DNA of 31,603 nucleotides from assembly GCA_050943075.1 (NCBI GenBank), contig JBMNOM010000010.1:1-31603 (forward strand), given 5' to 3'. This DNA is from CAJKWP01 sp050943075. GTDB lineage: Bacteria; Bacillota; Clostridia; Christensenellales; UBA1242. The notes beneath the pieces are model-generated. The model had not been told where the DNA came from, ran no database searches, and saw only the letters and a program-made list of their open reading frames with translations. Positions 24,108 to 31,497 of this stretch are shown one piece after another (the first letter of the stretch is position 1; the number at the start of each line of letters is the position of its first letter). A program made the translations under genes and the position numbers.

Positions 24108-24923
24108 ATGCTTTACATTGTTGGGTTGCCAATTGGCAATTTGAAAGATATAACACTGCGTGCGCTTGAAACACTTCAAAGCGTGGATTTTATTGCATGT
24201 GAAGACACAAGAAAAACTTTAATTTTGTTAAATCATTATTCAATTAAAAAACCATTAATTGCCTACCACAAGTTTAACGAGCAACAAAAAAGCGAAGAAA
24301 TTGTTAAACTTTTGCTCCAAGGAAAAACGGGAGCGCTTGTTTCAGACAGTGGAATGCCACTGATTTCTGACCCAGGGCAAATTTTAATTTCAAAACTAAT
24401 TGAAAACAATTTAAAATACACAGTGATTCCTGGCCCAACAGCAAGCATTTCTGCTTTGGTGTTAAGTGGGTTAAGTTTGCAAGCATTTTGCTTTTTGGGT
24501 TTTTTGCCAGAAAAACAAAGCGCCCGCAAAAAACTTTTAAATATATATAAAAATTTGCCCTCAACACTTGTGTTTTACATTTCGCCACATTCCTTGGAAA
24601 AAGACATTGCTGCCATTTATGAAATTTTTGGTGCAAGAAAAGCTGTTTTGGTGAAAGAAATTACAAAAGTTTTTGAAACTGCATATCACTTTGTTTTAGG
24701 ACAAGAAATTGACATTAATGAAAAAGGTGAGTTTGTTTTGGTGGTTGAAGGAAAACAAGAAGCCAATGAAGAACAAACACCACAAGACGAAGCAAGTTTG
24801 AAAGACCTTGTTGAGAAAAAAATGCAAACAGAAGGCATTACAGAAAACCAAGCCATTGCTCTTGTTGCAAAAGAAAACAATATTAAAAAACAAGAACTTT
24901 ACAAACTTTTAAAAGCAAAATAA
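24108..24923 (+). CDS. rsmI: 16S rRNA 2'-O-ribose C1402 methyltransferase
   Basis: RsmI methylates the ribose of C1402 in the 16S rRNA decoding centre. The 271-residue product has the tetrapyrrole-methylase fold: LYIVGLPIGNLKDIT at the start, ACEDTRKT, VSDSGMPLISDPG and VIPGPTASISALVLSGL, then FLGFLPEK. A helical C-terminal extension (about 215-271) is present as in many RsmI proteins. AAAGGA precedes the ATG, 11 nt after yabB. It ends the holB-ricT-yabB-rsmI operon. Confidence 0.96.
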   Translation: MLYIVGLPIGNLKDITLRALETLQSVDFIACEDTRKTLILLNHYSIKKPLIAYHKFNEQQKSEEIVKLLLQGKTGALVSDSGMPLISDPGQILISKLIENNLKYTVIPGPTASISALVLSGLSLQAFCFLGFLPEKQSARKKLLNIYKNLPSTLVFYISPHSLEKDIAAIYEIFGARKAVLVKEITKVFETAYHFVLGQEIDINEKGEFVLVVEGKQEANEEQTPQDEASLKDLVEKKMQTEGITENQAIALVAKENNIKKQELYKLLKAK

Positions 24924-24950
24924 AAATTAAGAAATAATTTAATGTAAAAC

Positions 24951-25027
24951 AAAATCTTTTAAGCCTCACGTTTTTGACAAAAAAATTGCCACCAAAAACG
25001 CTGGGGAGCGCAAAAGATTTTTTTTAT
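24951..25027 (+). terminator. Long structured terminator before sodA
   Basis: Outer arms AAAATCTTTT (24951-24960) and AAAAGATTTT (25012-25021) run into an 8-T tract. They enclose a second inverted repeat CGTTTTTG (24969-24976)/CAAAAACG (24993-25000) and GC-rich bulges (CCTC, GGGG). It should end the rsmI operon; the size of the internal structure is unusual for a plain terminator. Confidence 0.65.
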
Positions 25028-25038
25028 TTGTAAATATG

Positions 25039-25047
25039 TGATAAAAT
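25039..25047 (+). promoter_or_regulatory. Extended -10 promoter of sodA
   Basis: TGATAAAAT is a TGn-extended -10 lying 25 bp before the sodA ATG. AAGGAG follows as ribosome site. The -35 position overlaps the T-tract of the preceding terminator and is not distinct. Confidence 0.55.
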
Positions 25048-25072
25048 TAAGTATCAAAATAAGGAGAACATT

Positions 25073-25672
25073 ATGAAATTTGAACTTGAAAAATTGCCAT
25101 ACAGTTATGATGCACTTGAACCAGTGATTGACGCTTTAACTGTTGAAATACATTATTCCAAACACCACAATGCCTACGTGACAAACTTGAATGCAGCGCT
25201 TGAAAAATACCCAGACATTGACTACACTTTGGAAGAACTTTTAAAAAACATTAAAACCTTGCCACAAGACATTCAAACAGCTGTTAGAAACAATGGCGGT
25301 GGACATTACAACCACACACATTATTGGAATGTTTTAACACCAAAAAAAGGGCAAATCCCACAAGGTGAATTGCTTGAAGCCATTGAGAAAAAATGGGGAA
25401 GCTTTGAGGAATTTAAAAAAGCTTTTGTTGCCACTGGTTTAAAACAATTTGGCTCGGGTTGGGCTTGGCTTATCAAACAAGAAAATGGCGGCCTTGAAAT
25501 TTTGGGCATGCCAAACCAAGATGCACCAGTGCTTTATGGTAAACCAATTTTGGGCATTGATGTTTGGGAACACGCATATTATTTAAAACACCAAAACAAA
25601 CGCGCAGACTATTTGAATGGCATTTGGGAAATTCTTAACTGGCGCTATGTTGAAAGCCTTTACAAAGACTAA
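25073..25672 (+). CDS. sodA: Superoxide dismutase, Fe/Mn family
   Basis: This enzyme converts superoxide to oxygen and peroxide in the cytosol. The 199-residue protein has the metal ligands in order: His27 (EIHYSKHHNAYV), His81 (YNHTHYW), Asp163 and His167 (DVWEHAYY), and the usual GSGWAWL. NQDAP follows, with the Gln position typical of Mn-type enzymes, whereas the Fe-type Gln before NHT is absent, so Mn or cambialistic use is inferred. It has its own promoter and terminator. Presence in a probable anaerobe suggests a role in surviving air exposure. Confidence 0.96.
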   Translation: MKFELEKLPYSYDALEPVIDALTVEIHYSKHHNAYVTNLNAALEKYPDIDYTLEELLKNIKTLPQDIQTAVRNNGGGHYNHTHYWNVLTPKKGQIPQGELLEAIEKKWGSFEEFKKAFVATGLKQFGSGWAWLIKQENGGLEILGMPNQDAPVLYGKPILGIDVWEHAYYLKHQNKRADYLNGIWEILNWRYVESLYKD

Positions 25673-25698
25673 AATTTTGTAATTTATTAAAAATTTAT

Positions 25699-25728
25699 TA
25701 AAACTGCACAAAAAATGCAGTTTTTTTA
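25699..25728 (+). terminator. Intrinsic terminator after sodA
   Basis: AAAACTGCA (25700-25708) pairs with TGCAGTTTT (25716-25724) with a 7-nt loop and a following T-run. The rest of the gap to 25806 is A/T only and holds no gene. Confidence 0.9.
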
Positions 25729-25806
25729 TTGTTTTTAATGTTTTTTTAATTAAAAATTAAAATTGTTTGTAAATTTTTTTAATTTGTTTTAAGTTTTGTT
25801 TTAAAC

Positions 25807-26309
25807 TTAAAAAATTTTAACAAGCAAACAAGAAAGAATTGCACTGATTAATGCGCCAAGCAAGGCAAGAGGCAAAACTATTCCAAGTTTTTTCACGCTT
25901 GTTTTTGAAAGGTATATACTGGAAACATAAAACACAGTTTCACTGCTTGCCAGTATCACACTTGCACAACGAGAGATGTAGCTATCTGGCCCATATTTTA
26001 AAAAGATGTCAATAAGCAGGGCAATGCTTCCGCTTCCCGTGAAAGGGCGCAAAAAAACAAGTTCGCAAACTTCTTGTGGAATCCCCAAAACTTGAAAAAC
26101 TGGAGAAACAAGCCCAACAAAAATGCTTGATAATCCGCTAAGCCTAAAAACTTCAACTGCAAGCATAATTGCCAAAATGTATGGAAAAATGTCAAACACA
26201 AGCACAAGCCCATTTTTTGCCCCTTTAACAAAACTGTCAAAAGTTTGCACTTTTTTTTGGCGGAATAGGCAAGCAAAAAAATTATGAATAAAGGAATAAC
26301 ATACATCAT
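25807..26309 (-). CDS. spmB: Spore maturation protein SpmB, split by a frameshift at an A8 run
   Basis: SpmB is a nucleoside-gate-type membrane protein that works with SpmA in spore core dehydration. The main frame (25807-26250) gives FVKGAKNGLVLVFDIFPYILA, the conserved LRPFTGSGSIALL and YGPDSYISRCASVI, and SSETVFYVSSIY, all typical of SpmB. The expected N-terminal helix (MMYVIPLFIIFLLAYS) is in another frame, starting at ATG 26309, which overlaps the spmA stop as ATGA. The frames join at A8 (T8 on plus, 26251-26258). One added base, or a -1 slip on the in-phase A_AAA_AAG, gives 167 residues, close to the Bacillus protein. Without it, translation could only begin at an unsupported GTG (26250). 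Confidence 0.85.
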
Positions 26310-26881
26310 TTTTTGCGTTTTCCTTTTGGTTTAATTTTTTTAATTAAAATGCCAAGGCAAACAATTACAATAAGTATGATAAACGAACTTAAAAATGCAG
26401 GCAAAATTATGTCATAAGCATTTGCGCTTCCAATTTGCTGACGCAATGAAATTATTGTTGTGGGTAAAAGCTGAATTGAACAACATGAAATTAACATAAA
26501 AATAAACATGGGGTAGGTTAATTTTCCGTTTTTGTCGTCCAGTAAACTCATGGCTTTAATTGCACTTGGCACGCTTGCGTTTCCCATGCCCAAAATGTTT
26601 GAGGAAAGTGAAATTGAAATTTGTTTAATTGCTTCGCTGTTTTCTGTTTTAAAAAGTTTTTTAACCAAAGGGGAAAGAAGGTGCGAAAGTTTTGCACTTA
26701 TGCCACTGTCTTCCAAAATTTCTAAAAGCCCCATCCAAACTGAATATATGGCACAAAACTCCAAACACAATTTTACAACGTTTGAAGCTGCGCCCATTAG
26801 GCCTAACAATAAAGCATCTGGCTTGGTGTAAACCAGCACCAAACTTGAAAACAAAAATAAAAACAGCCAAATTTTGTTCAT
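26306..26881 (-). CDS. spmA: Spore maturation protein SpmA
   Basis: SpmA is a membrane protein of the nucleoside-recognition/gate family that acts with SpmB in spore core dehydration and heat resistance. The 191-residue product has several membrane helices and the family hallmarks LCLEFCAIYSVWMGLLEILE, NILGMGNASVPSAIKAM and FIFMLISCCSIQLLPTT. Its length matches Bacillus SpmA. The stop overlaps the start of spmB (ATGA), so the two are coupled. No Shine-Dalgarno precedes the ATG; a CATATACAT box ends 5 nt upstream, so the mRNA may be leaderless. Confidence 0.94.
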   Translation of the reverse strand: MNKIWLFLFLFSSLVLVYTKPDALLLGLMGAASNVVKLCLEFCAIYSVWMGLLEILEDSGISAKLSHLLSPLVKKLFKTENSEAIKQISISLSSNILGMGNASVPSAIKAMSLLDDKNGKLTYPMFIFMLISCCSIQLLPTTIISLRQQIGSANAYDIILPAFLSSFIILIVIVCLGILIKKIKPKGKRKK

Positions 26882-26886
26882 ATTTT

Positions 26887-26895
26887 ATGTATATG
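26887..26895 (-). promoter_or_regulatory. Possible -10 of spmAB, shared with yabP
   Basis: CATATACAT on the minus strand, identical to the box before yabP, ends 5 nt before the spmA ATG. It contains TATACA, one base from the sigma-E -10 core. No clear -35 is seen. Confidence 0.35.
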
Positions 26896-26906
26896 CTTTG
26901 CTGTGT

Positions 26907-26934
26907 TTGTTTTTCGTAATTTTTTGTGTATAAT
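26907..26934 (+). promoter_or_regulatory. tatD-ksgA promoter
   Basis: TTGTTT (26907-26912), 16 bp and a perfect TATAAT (26929-26934) lie upstream of the AAAGGA ribosome site of tatD. Confidence 0.65.
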
Positions 26935-26955
26935 TAAAAACATAAAGGATTTTTT

Positions 26956-27717
26956 ATGATTGACACTCACGCACACTTAAATGACGAAAAATTTGCTGGC
27001 AATGTGGCAAAAATTGTTGAAAACGCAAAAAATGCAGGCGTAAGAGAAATTGTTTGTGTTGGAAGCGACCTTGAAACAAGCAAACAAGTTGTTTTGCTTG
27101 CACAAGAATTTGAAAACATTTTTGCTGTTATTGGTTTTCATCCACACGACGCAAAAAGTTTTTCACTTGAAGCCGAACAAGAACTTATTGAACTTGCAAA
27201 GCACAAAAAGGTTGTTGCAATTGGGGAAATTGGGCTTGATTTTCACTATGATTTTTCTCCACGAGAAATTCAACAAGAAGTTTTTGAAAAACAAATTGAA
27301 CTTGCTTGCAAATTAAATTTGCCAATTGTAATTCACACAAGAGAAGCAGACGAGCAAACTTTTGCCACGCTTCTTAAACACAAAGAAAAAATTAAAGGTG
27401 GAATTATTCACTGTTTTTCAAGCAATGCGTTTTACGCAAAAAAATATGTTGAACTTGGCTTTTTGCTTGGTGTTGGTGGAAGCATAACATTTAAAAATGC
27501 AGATGAGCTTCGTGAAGCAATTAAAGAAGTTGGGCTTAATAACATTGTTTTGGAAACAGATTGCCCATATTTAGCACCTGTGCCATTTAGAGGCAAAACA
27601 AACGAGCCAAAATATTTGCCGCTTGTTGTTAAAACATTGGGTGGACTTTTGGGTGAAACGGAAGAAAACATAATTAAAATTACAACACAAAATGCAAAAA
27701 GAGTGTATGGAATATGA
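26956..27717 (+). CDS. tatD: TatD-family metal-dependent hydrolase/DNase
   Basis: TatD proteins are TIM-barrel metallohydrolases with 3'-5' exonuclease activity on DNA and RNA. The 253-residue product has all metal ligands: His5 and His7 (DTHAHLND), Glu91 (GEIGLDFH), His127 (VIHTREA), His152 (IIHCFSS) and Asp202 (ETDCPYLAP). AAAGGA precedes the ATG. Its end overlaps ksgA by 4 nt (ATGA). In Bacillus tatD (yabD) also lies just upstream of rnmV-ksgA; rnmV is absent here. Confidence 0.96.
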   Translation: MIDTHAHLNDEKFAGNVAKIVENAKNAGVREIVCVGSDLETSKQVVLLAQEFENIFAVIGFHPHDAKSFSLEAEQELIELAKHKKVVAIGEIGLDFHYDFSPREIQQEVFEKQIELACKLNLPIVIHTREADEQTFATLLKHKEKIKGGIIHCFSSNAFYAKKYVELGFLLGVGGSITFKNADELREAIKEVGLNNIVLETDCPYLAPVPFRGKTNEPKYLPLVVKTLGGLLGETEENIIKITTQNAKRVYGI

Positions 27718-28529
27718 AAGATATGAATGATAAAAACAATTTTCAATTTAAAAAGAAGTTTGGGCAAAATTTTTTAAGTGACAAGAATTTGCTTGCTTCT
27801 TTAATTAAATTAACGCCATTAACAAAAGAAGACAATGTTTTGGAAATTGGACTTGGCAAAGGTGCTTTAACACAAATTTTATCTGAAAACGCAAAAAAAG
27901 TTGTGGGTTATGAAATTGACATTGATTTAAAAGAACACCTTGAAGAAAAATTTAATGGGACAAATGTTAACCTTGTTTTTAAAGATGGATTAAAAGAAGA
28001 CATTAAGCAAATTGAAAACCAATTTGATGGAAAAAATTTTGCTGTTGTGGCAAACATTCCATATTACATTACAACACCATTAATTTTTAAATTTTTGGAA
28101 GAAACATCAAAAGTGAACTTTATGGCACTTATGATTCAAAAAGAAGTTGCCGAGCGCATTATTGCGCCAGTTGGAGATGAAAACTATGGCGCACTTAGTG
28201 TGATTTGCCAATTTCACAACACATGCAAAATTTTGAAAATTGTTAACAAAAAAATGTTTTTCCCTGTGCCAAAAGTTGACAGCGCATTCATTTTTCTTTC
28301 AAGAACAAAAGATTTTGATTTTGAATATGCGCGTTTAGTTCGCACATCGTTTAACATGAGAAGAAAAACTTTAATTAACAATTTGATGCATGGCTTTGGT
28401 TTGGACAGAGAATTTTTGAACAATGTTTTTGCATCTTTGGGGTTTGATTTGAACGCAAGAGCGGAAAATCTAAGCCCACAAGATTTTTTTGTTTTGCTAC
28501 AACAAATTAAGACATATTTACCTAAATAG
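27714..28529 (+). CDS. ksgA: 16S rRNA dimethyladenosine transferase RsmA
   Basis: RsmA (KsgA) dimethylates two adjacent adenines in helix 45 of 16S rRNA; its loss confers kasugamycin resistance. The 271-residue product has KKFGQNFLSD, the SAM loop LEIGLGKGALT (43-53), the catalytic NIPYYI near residue 114, and the C-terminal FFPVPKVDSAF. It starts inside the tatD stop codon (ATGA), so translation is coupled; a second in-frame ATG lies three codons later and cannot be excluded. No terminator hairpin is obvious after it. Confidence 0.96.
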   Translation: MKDMNDKNNFQFKKKFGQNFLSDKNLLASLIKLTPLTKEDNVLEIGLGKGALTQILSENAKKVVGYEIDIDLKEHLEEKFNGTNVNLVFKDGLKEDIKQIENQFDGKNFAVVANIPYYITTPLIFKFLEETSKVNFMALMIQKEVAERIIAPVGDENYGALSVICQFHNTCKILKIVNKKMFFPVPKVDSAFIFLSRTKDFDFEYARLVRTSFNMRRKTLINNLMHGFGLDREFLNNVFASLGFDLNARAENLSPQDFFVLLQQIKTYLPK

Positions 28530-28565
28530 TGTTCTTTTCTTGTATAAACTTTCATAGAATACTTT

Positions 28566-28578
28566 TGTATAATACAAA
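28566..28578 (+). promoter_or_regulatory. -10 box inside a perfect palindrome
   Basis: TTGTATAATACAA is a palindrome about its central A and contains TATAAT at 28568-28573. TTGTATAA recurs at 28540-28547, and TACAAATGTA overlaps the right arm. A repressor binding here would block the promoter of the gene at 28597. No good -35 is seen. Confidence 0.5.
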
Positions 28579-28596
28579 TGTATTTGTGAGGTGAAT

Positions 28597-29481
28597 ATGT
28601 ATTTGAAAAAAACACTTGTTTTATCTGCGCTTGATGGCACAAACTCAAAAGCAGTTGTTAATGTTGAAAAATTTAAAAATTTGTTGCAAGGGCAGTTAAG
28701 GCTTTACAATTTTAAAAGCGAACCACAAGGCATTTTAACACTTGGAATTTTGCACGAAGGAAAAGTTTTGAAGGCGGGTTTAACACCTGTGGATTCAAGG
28801 CTTTATTCTTTTGTTTTGGAAGATGAGTTATCTGTTTTGGAAAACGCAAAAGCAATTACTTGTGCATTAATTAATTTTAAGGGCGGCGCTCCAACCCCAC
28901 TTTTGTTTGGCTCGTCCGATGGCAAAAGTGTTTCTTCAACTGAAATTAGGCTTGCTTCTGCTCTTTCATTGTTTGATGAAGAAATGAGTGCAAAAAAAGT
29001 TGAAAGCAAATTAAACGAACTTGAAATTGACTATGATGACGAAGAAAAAGCTGCAATTGAAAGTTTGATTGAGGAAAGTTTAACCGATGAGGAAAAACAT
29101 TACGAGGAAGAAGAGATAGCAAAACCAAAAACTGAAAAGAAAGGTTTGTTTTATGAGGAAGTTAAAAACCAAATCACCGAGCTTTTCACTTCATACCCTG
29201 AAGAAGAGTTTTTAACAAACATAATTCCGCACTCAAAATGGGTGAGAGTGGACTATGAAAAAAATGAGCATTATTATGTTGTTGGGCTTATTTATGAAGA
29301 GGGGTATTTAAAATATATTTGCTATGGCTTGCCAGGGCTTCACAGTGAAAACCCACCAAAAGAAATGCAAGGCACTTGTCAGTGGCTTCCACTTGACGCG
29401 GACAAACCAGAGGATTTTGGATACTGGATTTCATATCAAGATGCCGACACTGGCGAAAGCATTAAAATTGAAGTTATTTAA
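28597..29481 (+). CDS. Hypothetical acidic two-domain protein
   Basis: I do not recognise this 294-residue protein. It has no signal peptide or membrane segment. The N-terminal domain (1-125) is beta-rich, with LQGQLRLYNF and LTLGILHEGKVL strands and ending in the FGSSDGKS loop. A strongly acidic helical linker (about 125-190, many Glu) leads to a C-terminal domain with SKWVRVDYE, YYVVGLIYEEGYLKYICYG and a GYWISYQDADTGESIKIE ending, rich in Tyr and Trp. The frame extends to a GTG at 28591, but GAGGTGA fixes the ATG at 28597. It lies downstream of ksgA with its own promoter and a possible operator. Confidence 0.75.
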   Translation: MYLKKTLVLSALDGTNSKAVVNVEKFKNLLQGQLRLYNFKSEPQGILTLGILHEGKVLKAGLTPVDSRLYSFVLEDELSVLENAKAITCALINFKGGAPTPLLFGSSDGKSVSSTEIRLASALSLFDEEMSAKKVESKLNELEIDYDDEEKAAIESLIEESLTDEEKHYEEEEIAKPKTEKKGLFYEEVKNQITELFTSYPEEEFLTNIIPHSKWVRVDYEKNEHYYVVGLIYEEGYLKYICYGLPGLHSENPPKEMQGTCQWLPLDADKPEDFGYWISYQDADTGESIKIEVI

Positions 29482-29558
29482 ATGCAAGTTTTGGCTAAAA
29501 AACAATTGAAAAATAGCAAATTTTAGTTGAAAAGTTGAGATATTTTTAAAATTGCAAA

Positions 29559-29590
29559 GCACCACTTAATTTAAGTGGTGTTTTTATTTT
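29559..29590 (+). terminator. Intrinsic terminator
   Basis: CACCACTT (29560-29567) pairs with AAGTGGTG (29573-29580), 5-nt loop, then a T-rich tail. It ends the transcript of the gene at 28597. 29482-29558 holds no gene. Confidence 0.9.
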
Positions 29591-29617
29591 GATTTATGTT
29601 GTTTTATGGGAAAACCC

Positions 29618-29647
29618 TTGACAGTTTGGGGCTTTGTCTTTTATACT
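29618..29647 (+). promoter_or_regulatory. Strong promoter of glnS
   Basis: TTGACA (29618-29623), 18 bp and TATACT (29642-29647) form a good housekeeping promoter 63 bp before the glnS ATG. The apparent coding extension back to 29596 is this promoter and leader. Confidence 0.8.
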
Positions 29648-29709
29648 TTATGTATATTTTGTTAAAGATTTTTAACCACTTTGACATTAAATTTTTAAGG
29701 AGGATTGTT

Positions 29710-31353
29710 ATGGTTGAAGCAACTAATTTTATTGAAGAAATTATCAATAATGACTTACGTGATGGGCGGGTTGATTGTATCCAGACCAGACACCCACCAG
29801 AGCCAAGTGGTTATTTGCACATTGGACATGTTAGAAACATTCTTTTAAATTATGGAACAGCTTTGAAATATGGCGGAGTTTGTAATTTGAGATATGACGA
29901 CACAAACCCAACAAAAGAAAGCCAAGAGTTTGTGGATGCAATTCAAGATGACGTTATGTGGCTTGGTTATAAGTGGAAAAACATTTATTATGCAACAGAT
30001 TATTTTCCACAAAACTATGAAATTGCAGTTAAGTTAATTAAAGAAGGCAAGGCATACGTTTGCGATTTGACACCTGAAGAACTTTCAAGAACAAGAGGAA
30101 CTTTAACAGAACCTGGCGTTGAAAGCCCATACAGAAACAGAAGTGTGGAAGAAAATCTTGATCTTTTTGAAAGAATGAAAAACGGCGAGTTTGAAATGGG
30201 CGAAAGATGTTTAAGAGCAAAAATTGACATGAAAAGCCCAAACATGAACATGCGTGACCCAGTTATTTACAGAATTCAAAAAAATCATCACCAAAGAATT
30301 GGTCATTCATGGAACATTTATCCATCTTATGACTTTTCACACCCACTTGATGATGCTCTTGAAGGCGTTTCACACTCAATTTGTGGCCCAGAATTTGAAG
30401 ACCACCGCCCACTTTATGATTGGGTGATTGAAAACAGTGGGCTTTCACATCGTCCACGCCAAGTTGAATATTCAAACCTTTACATCAAAGGTGTTGTGCT
30501 TGGAAAACGTTTCATTAAAAAACTTGTGGCAGAAGGCAGAGTGTCCAGCTTTGATGACCCAAGGCTTTTCACAATTCGTGGATTAAAAAGACGTGGAGTG
30601 TTGCCAGAAAGCTTAATTGAGTTTGTTAGAGCAACAGGAGTTTCAAAAAACTATGGTGCTGTTGAACTTAGTTTCTTTGAACATTTTGTTAGAGATGATT
30701 TAAATAAAAAGTCAAAAAGAGTTATGGCAGTGCTTGATCCTGTTAAACTTGTGATTACAAATATGGAAGGCGAGGAAGATGTTGTTTTGAAAGATTACCC
30801 TCAAAATGAAGAATCAACCTACCGCACATATAAGTTTGGAAAAGAACTTTTCATTGAAAGAAGTGATTTTGAAATTGTTCCACCAGCAGGCTTTAAGCGC
30901 TTGTTCCTTGGCGGAGAAGTTCGCCTAATGGGTGCTTTCATCATTAAAGCAACAGGCTATGATGTTGACGAAAATGGAAAAATTACAACAATTTATGCTG
31001 AATACGACAAAGACACAAAATCTGGCTCGGGCAGCACAAAAAAAGTTAAAGGCACAATTCACTGGGTTAATGCAAACTATGCAAAAGAAATTGAATGCCG
31101 TTTGATTAATAACTTGCTTTTGGACGAAGAGGACGAAGACGAAGAAGCAGCAAGCAAAGAACCAGACGCAAACAAAGAATATAAATTTAATCCAAATTCG
31201 ATGGTTGTTGTTAACAATGCTTTAATTGAAGCTGATGTTGAATTTAACTTTGAAGATAGATATCAATTCTTGCGCAATGGCTATTTTGCACTTGACACAG
31301 ACACAACAGAAAACAAACTTGTGTTTAACCGCACAATAACATTAAAACAATAA
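29710..31353 (+). CDS. glnS: Glutaminyl-tRNA synthetase
   Basis: GlnRS charges tRNA(Gln) with glutamine using ATP. The 547-residue class I enzyme has PPEPSGYLHIGHVRN (HIGH at 37-40), RYDDTNPTKE, PSYDFSHPLDDALEGVSHSICG, and VLGKRFIKKLV (about 263-273) in place of a strict KMSKS loop, then the C-terminal anticodon-binding beta-barrels. PPEPSGYLHIGH and the later domain identify GlnRS over bacterial GluRS. AAGGAGG (29697-29703) fixes the ATG at 29710, so the longer frame from 29596 is rejected. Many Bacillota lack GlnRS and make Gln-tRNA through GatCAB, so its presence is notable. Confidence 0.96.
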   Translation: MVEATNFIEEIINNDLRDGRVDCIQTRHPPEPSGYLHIGHVRNILLNYGTALKYGGVCNLRYDDTNPTKESQEFVDAIQDDVMWLGYKWKNIYYATDYFPQNYEIAVKLIKEGKAYVCDLTPEELSRTRGTLTEPGVESPYRNRSVEENLDLFERMKNGEFEMGERCLRAKIDMKSPNMNMRDPVIYRIQKNHHQRIGHSWNIYPSYDFSHPLDDALEGVSHSICGPEFEDHRPLYDWVIENSGLSHRPRQVEYSNLYIKGVVLGKRFIKKLVAEGRVSSFDDPRLFTIRGLKRRGVLPESLIEFVRATGVSKNYGAVELSFFEHFVRDDLNKKSKRVMAVLDPVKLVITNMEGEEDVVLKDYPQNEESTYRTYKFGKELFIERSDFEIVPPAGFKRLFLGGEVRLMGAFIIKATGYDVDENGKITTIYAEYDKDTKSGSGSTKKVKGTIHWVNANYAKEIECRLINNLLLDEEDEDEEAASKEPDANKEYKFNPNSMVVVNNALIEADVEFNFEDRYQFLRNGYFALDTDTTENKLVFNRTITLKQ

Positions 31354-31381
31354 TTGTTTGAATTGAAATGAAAACATAAAA

Positions 31382-31412
31382 GAAAACCTTAACACTCGTT
31401 AAGGTTTTTTTT
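31382..31412 (+). terminator. Intrinsic terminator after glnS
   Basis: AAAACCTTAAC (31383-31393) and GTTAAGGTTTT (31398-31408) form a perfect 11-bp stem with a 4-nt loop, followed by Ts. Confidence 0.93.
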
Positions 31413-31469
31413 ATTAATTTATTCATATTATGTGGTGTTATTTCTCTATGTTTTGTTTAATTGAAGTGG

Positions 31470-31497
31470 TTGAAGGGTGTGTTTTTTGTGGTATAAT
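31470..31497 (+). promoter_or_regulatory. Promoter of a gene beyond the window
   Basis: TTGAAG (31470-31475), 16 bp and TATAAT (31492-31497) with TGG directly before the -10 form a good promoter. The start would be near 31504. The rest of the window (to 31603) has no start codon with a ribosome site, so the gene or RNA lies downstream. Confidence 0.65.

Noticed and set aside
24951..25021. tRNA or riboswitch before sodA
   Set aside because: No cloverleaf, anticodon arm or known aptamer consensus can be built; the T-tail fits a terminator better.
25998..26309. Separate 103-codon gene between spmA and spmB
   Set aside because: Only its first 20 or so residues look like a real N-terminal helix; the rest is an out-of-frame reading of spmB.
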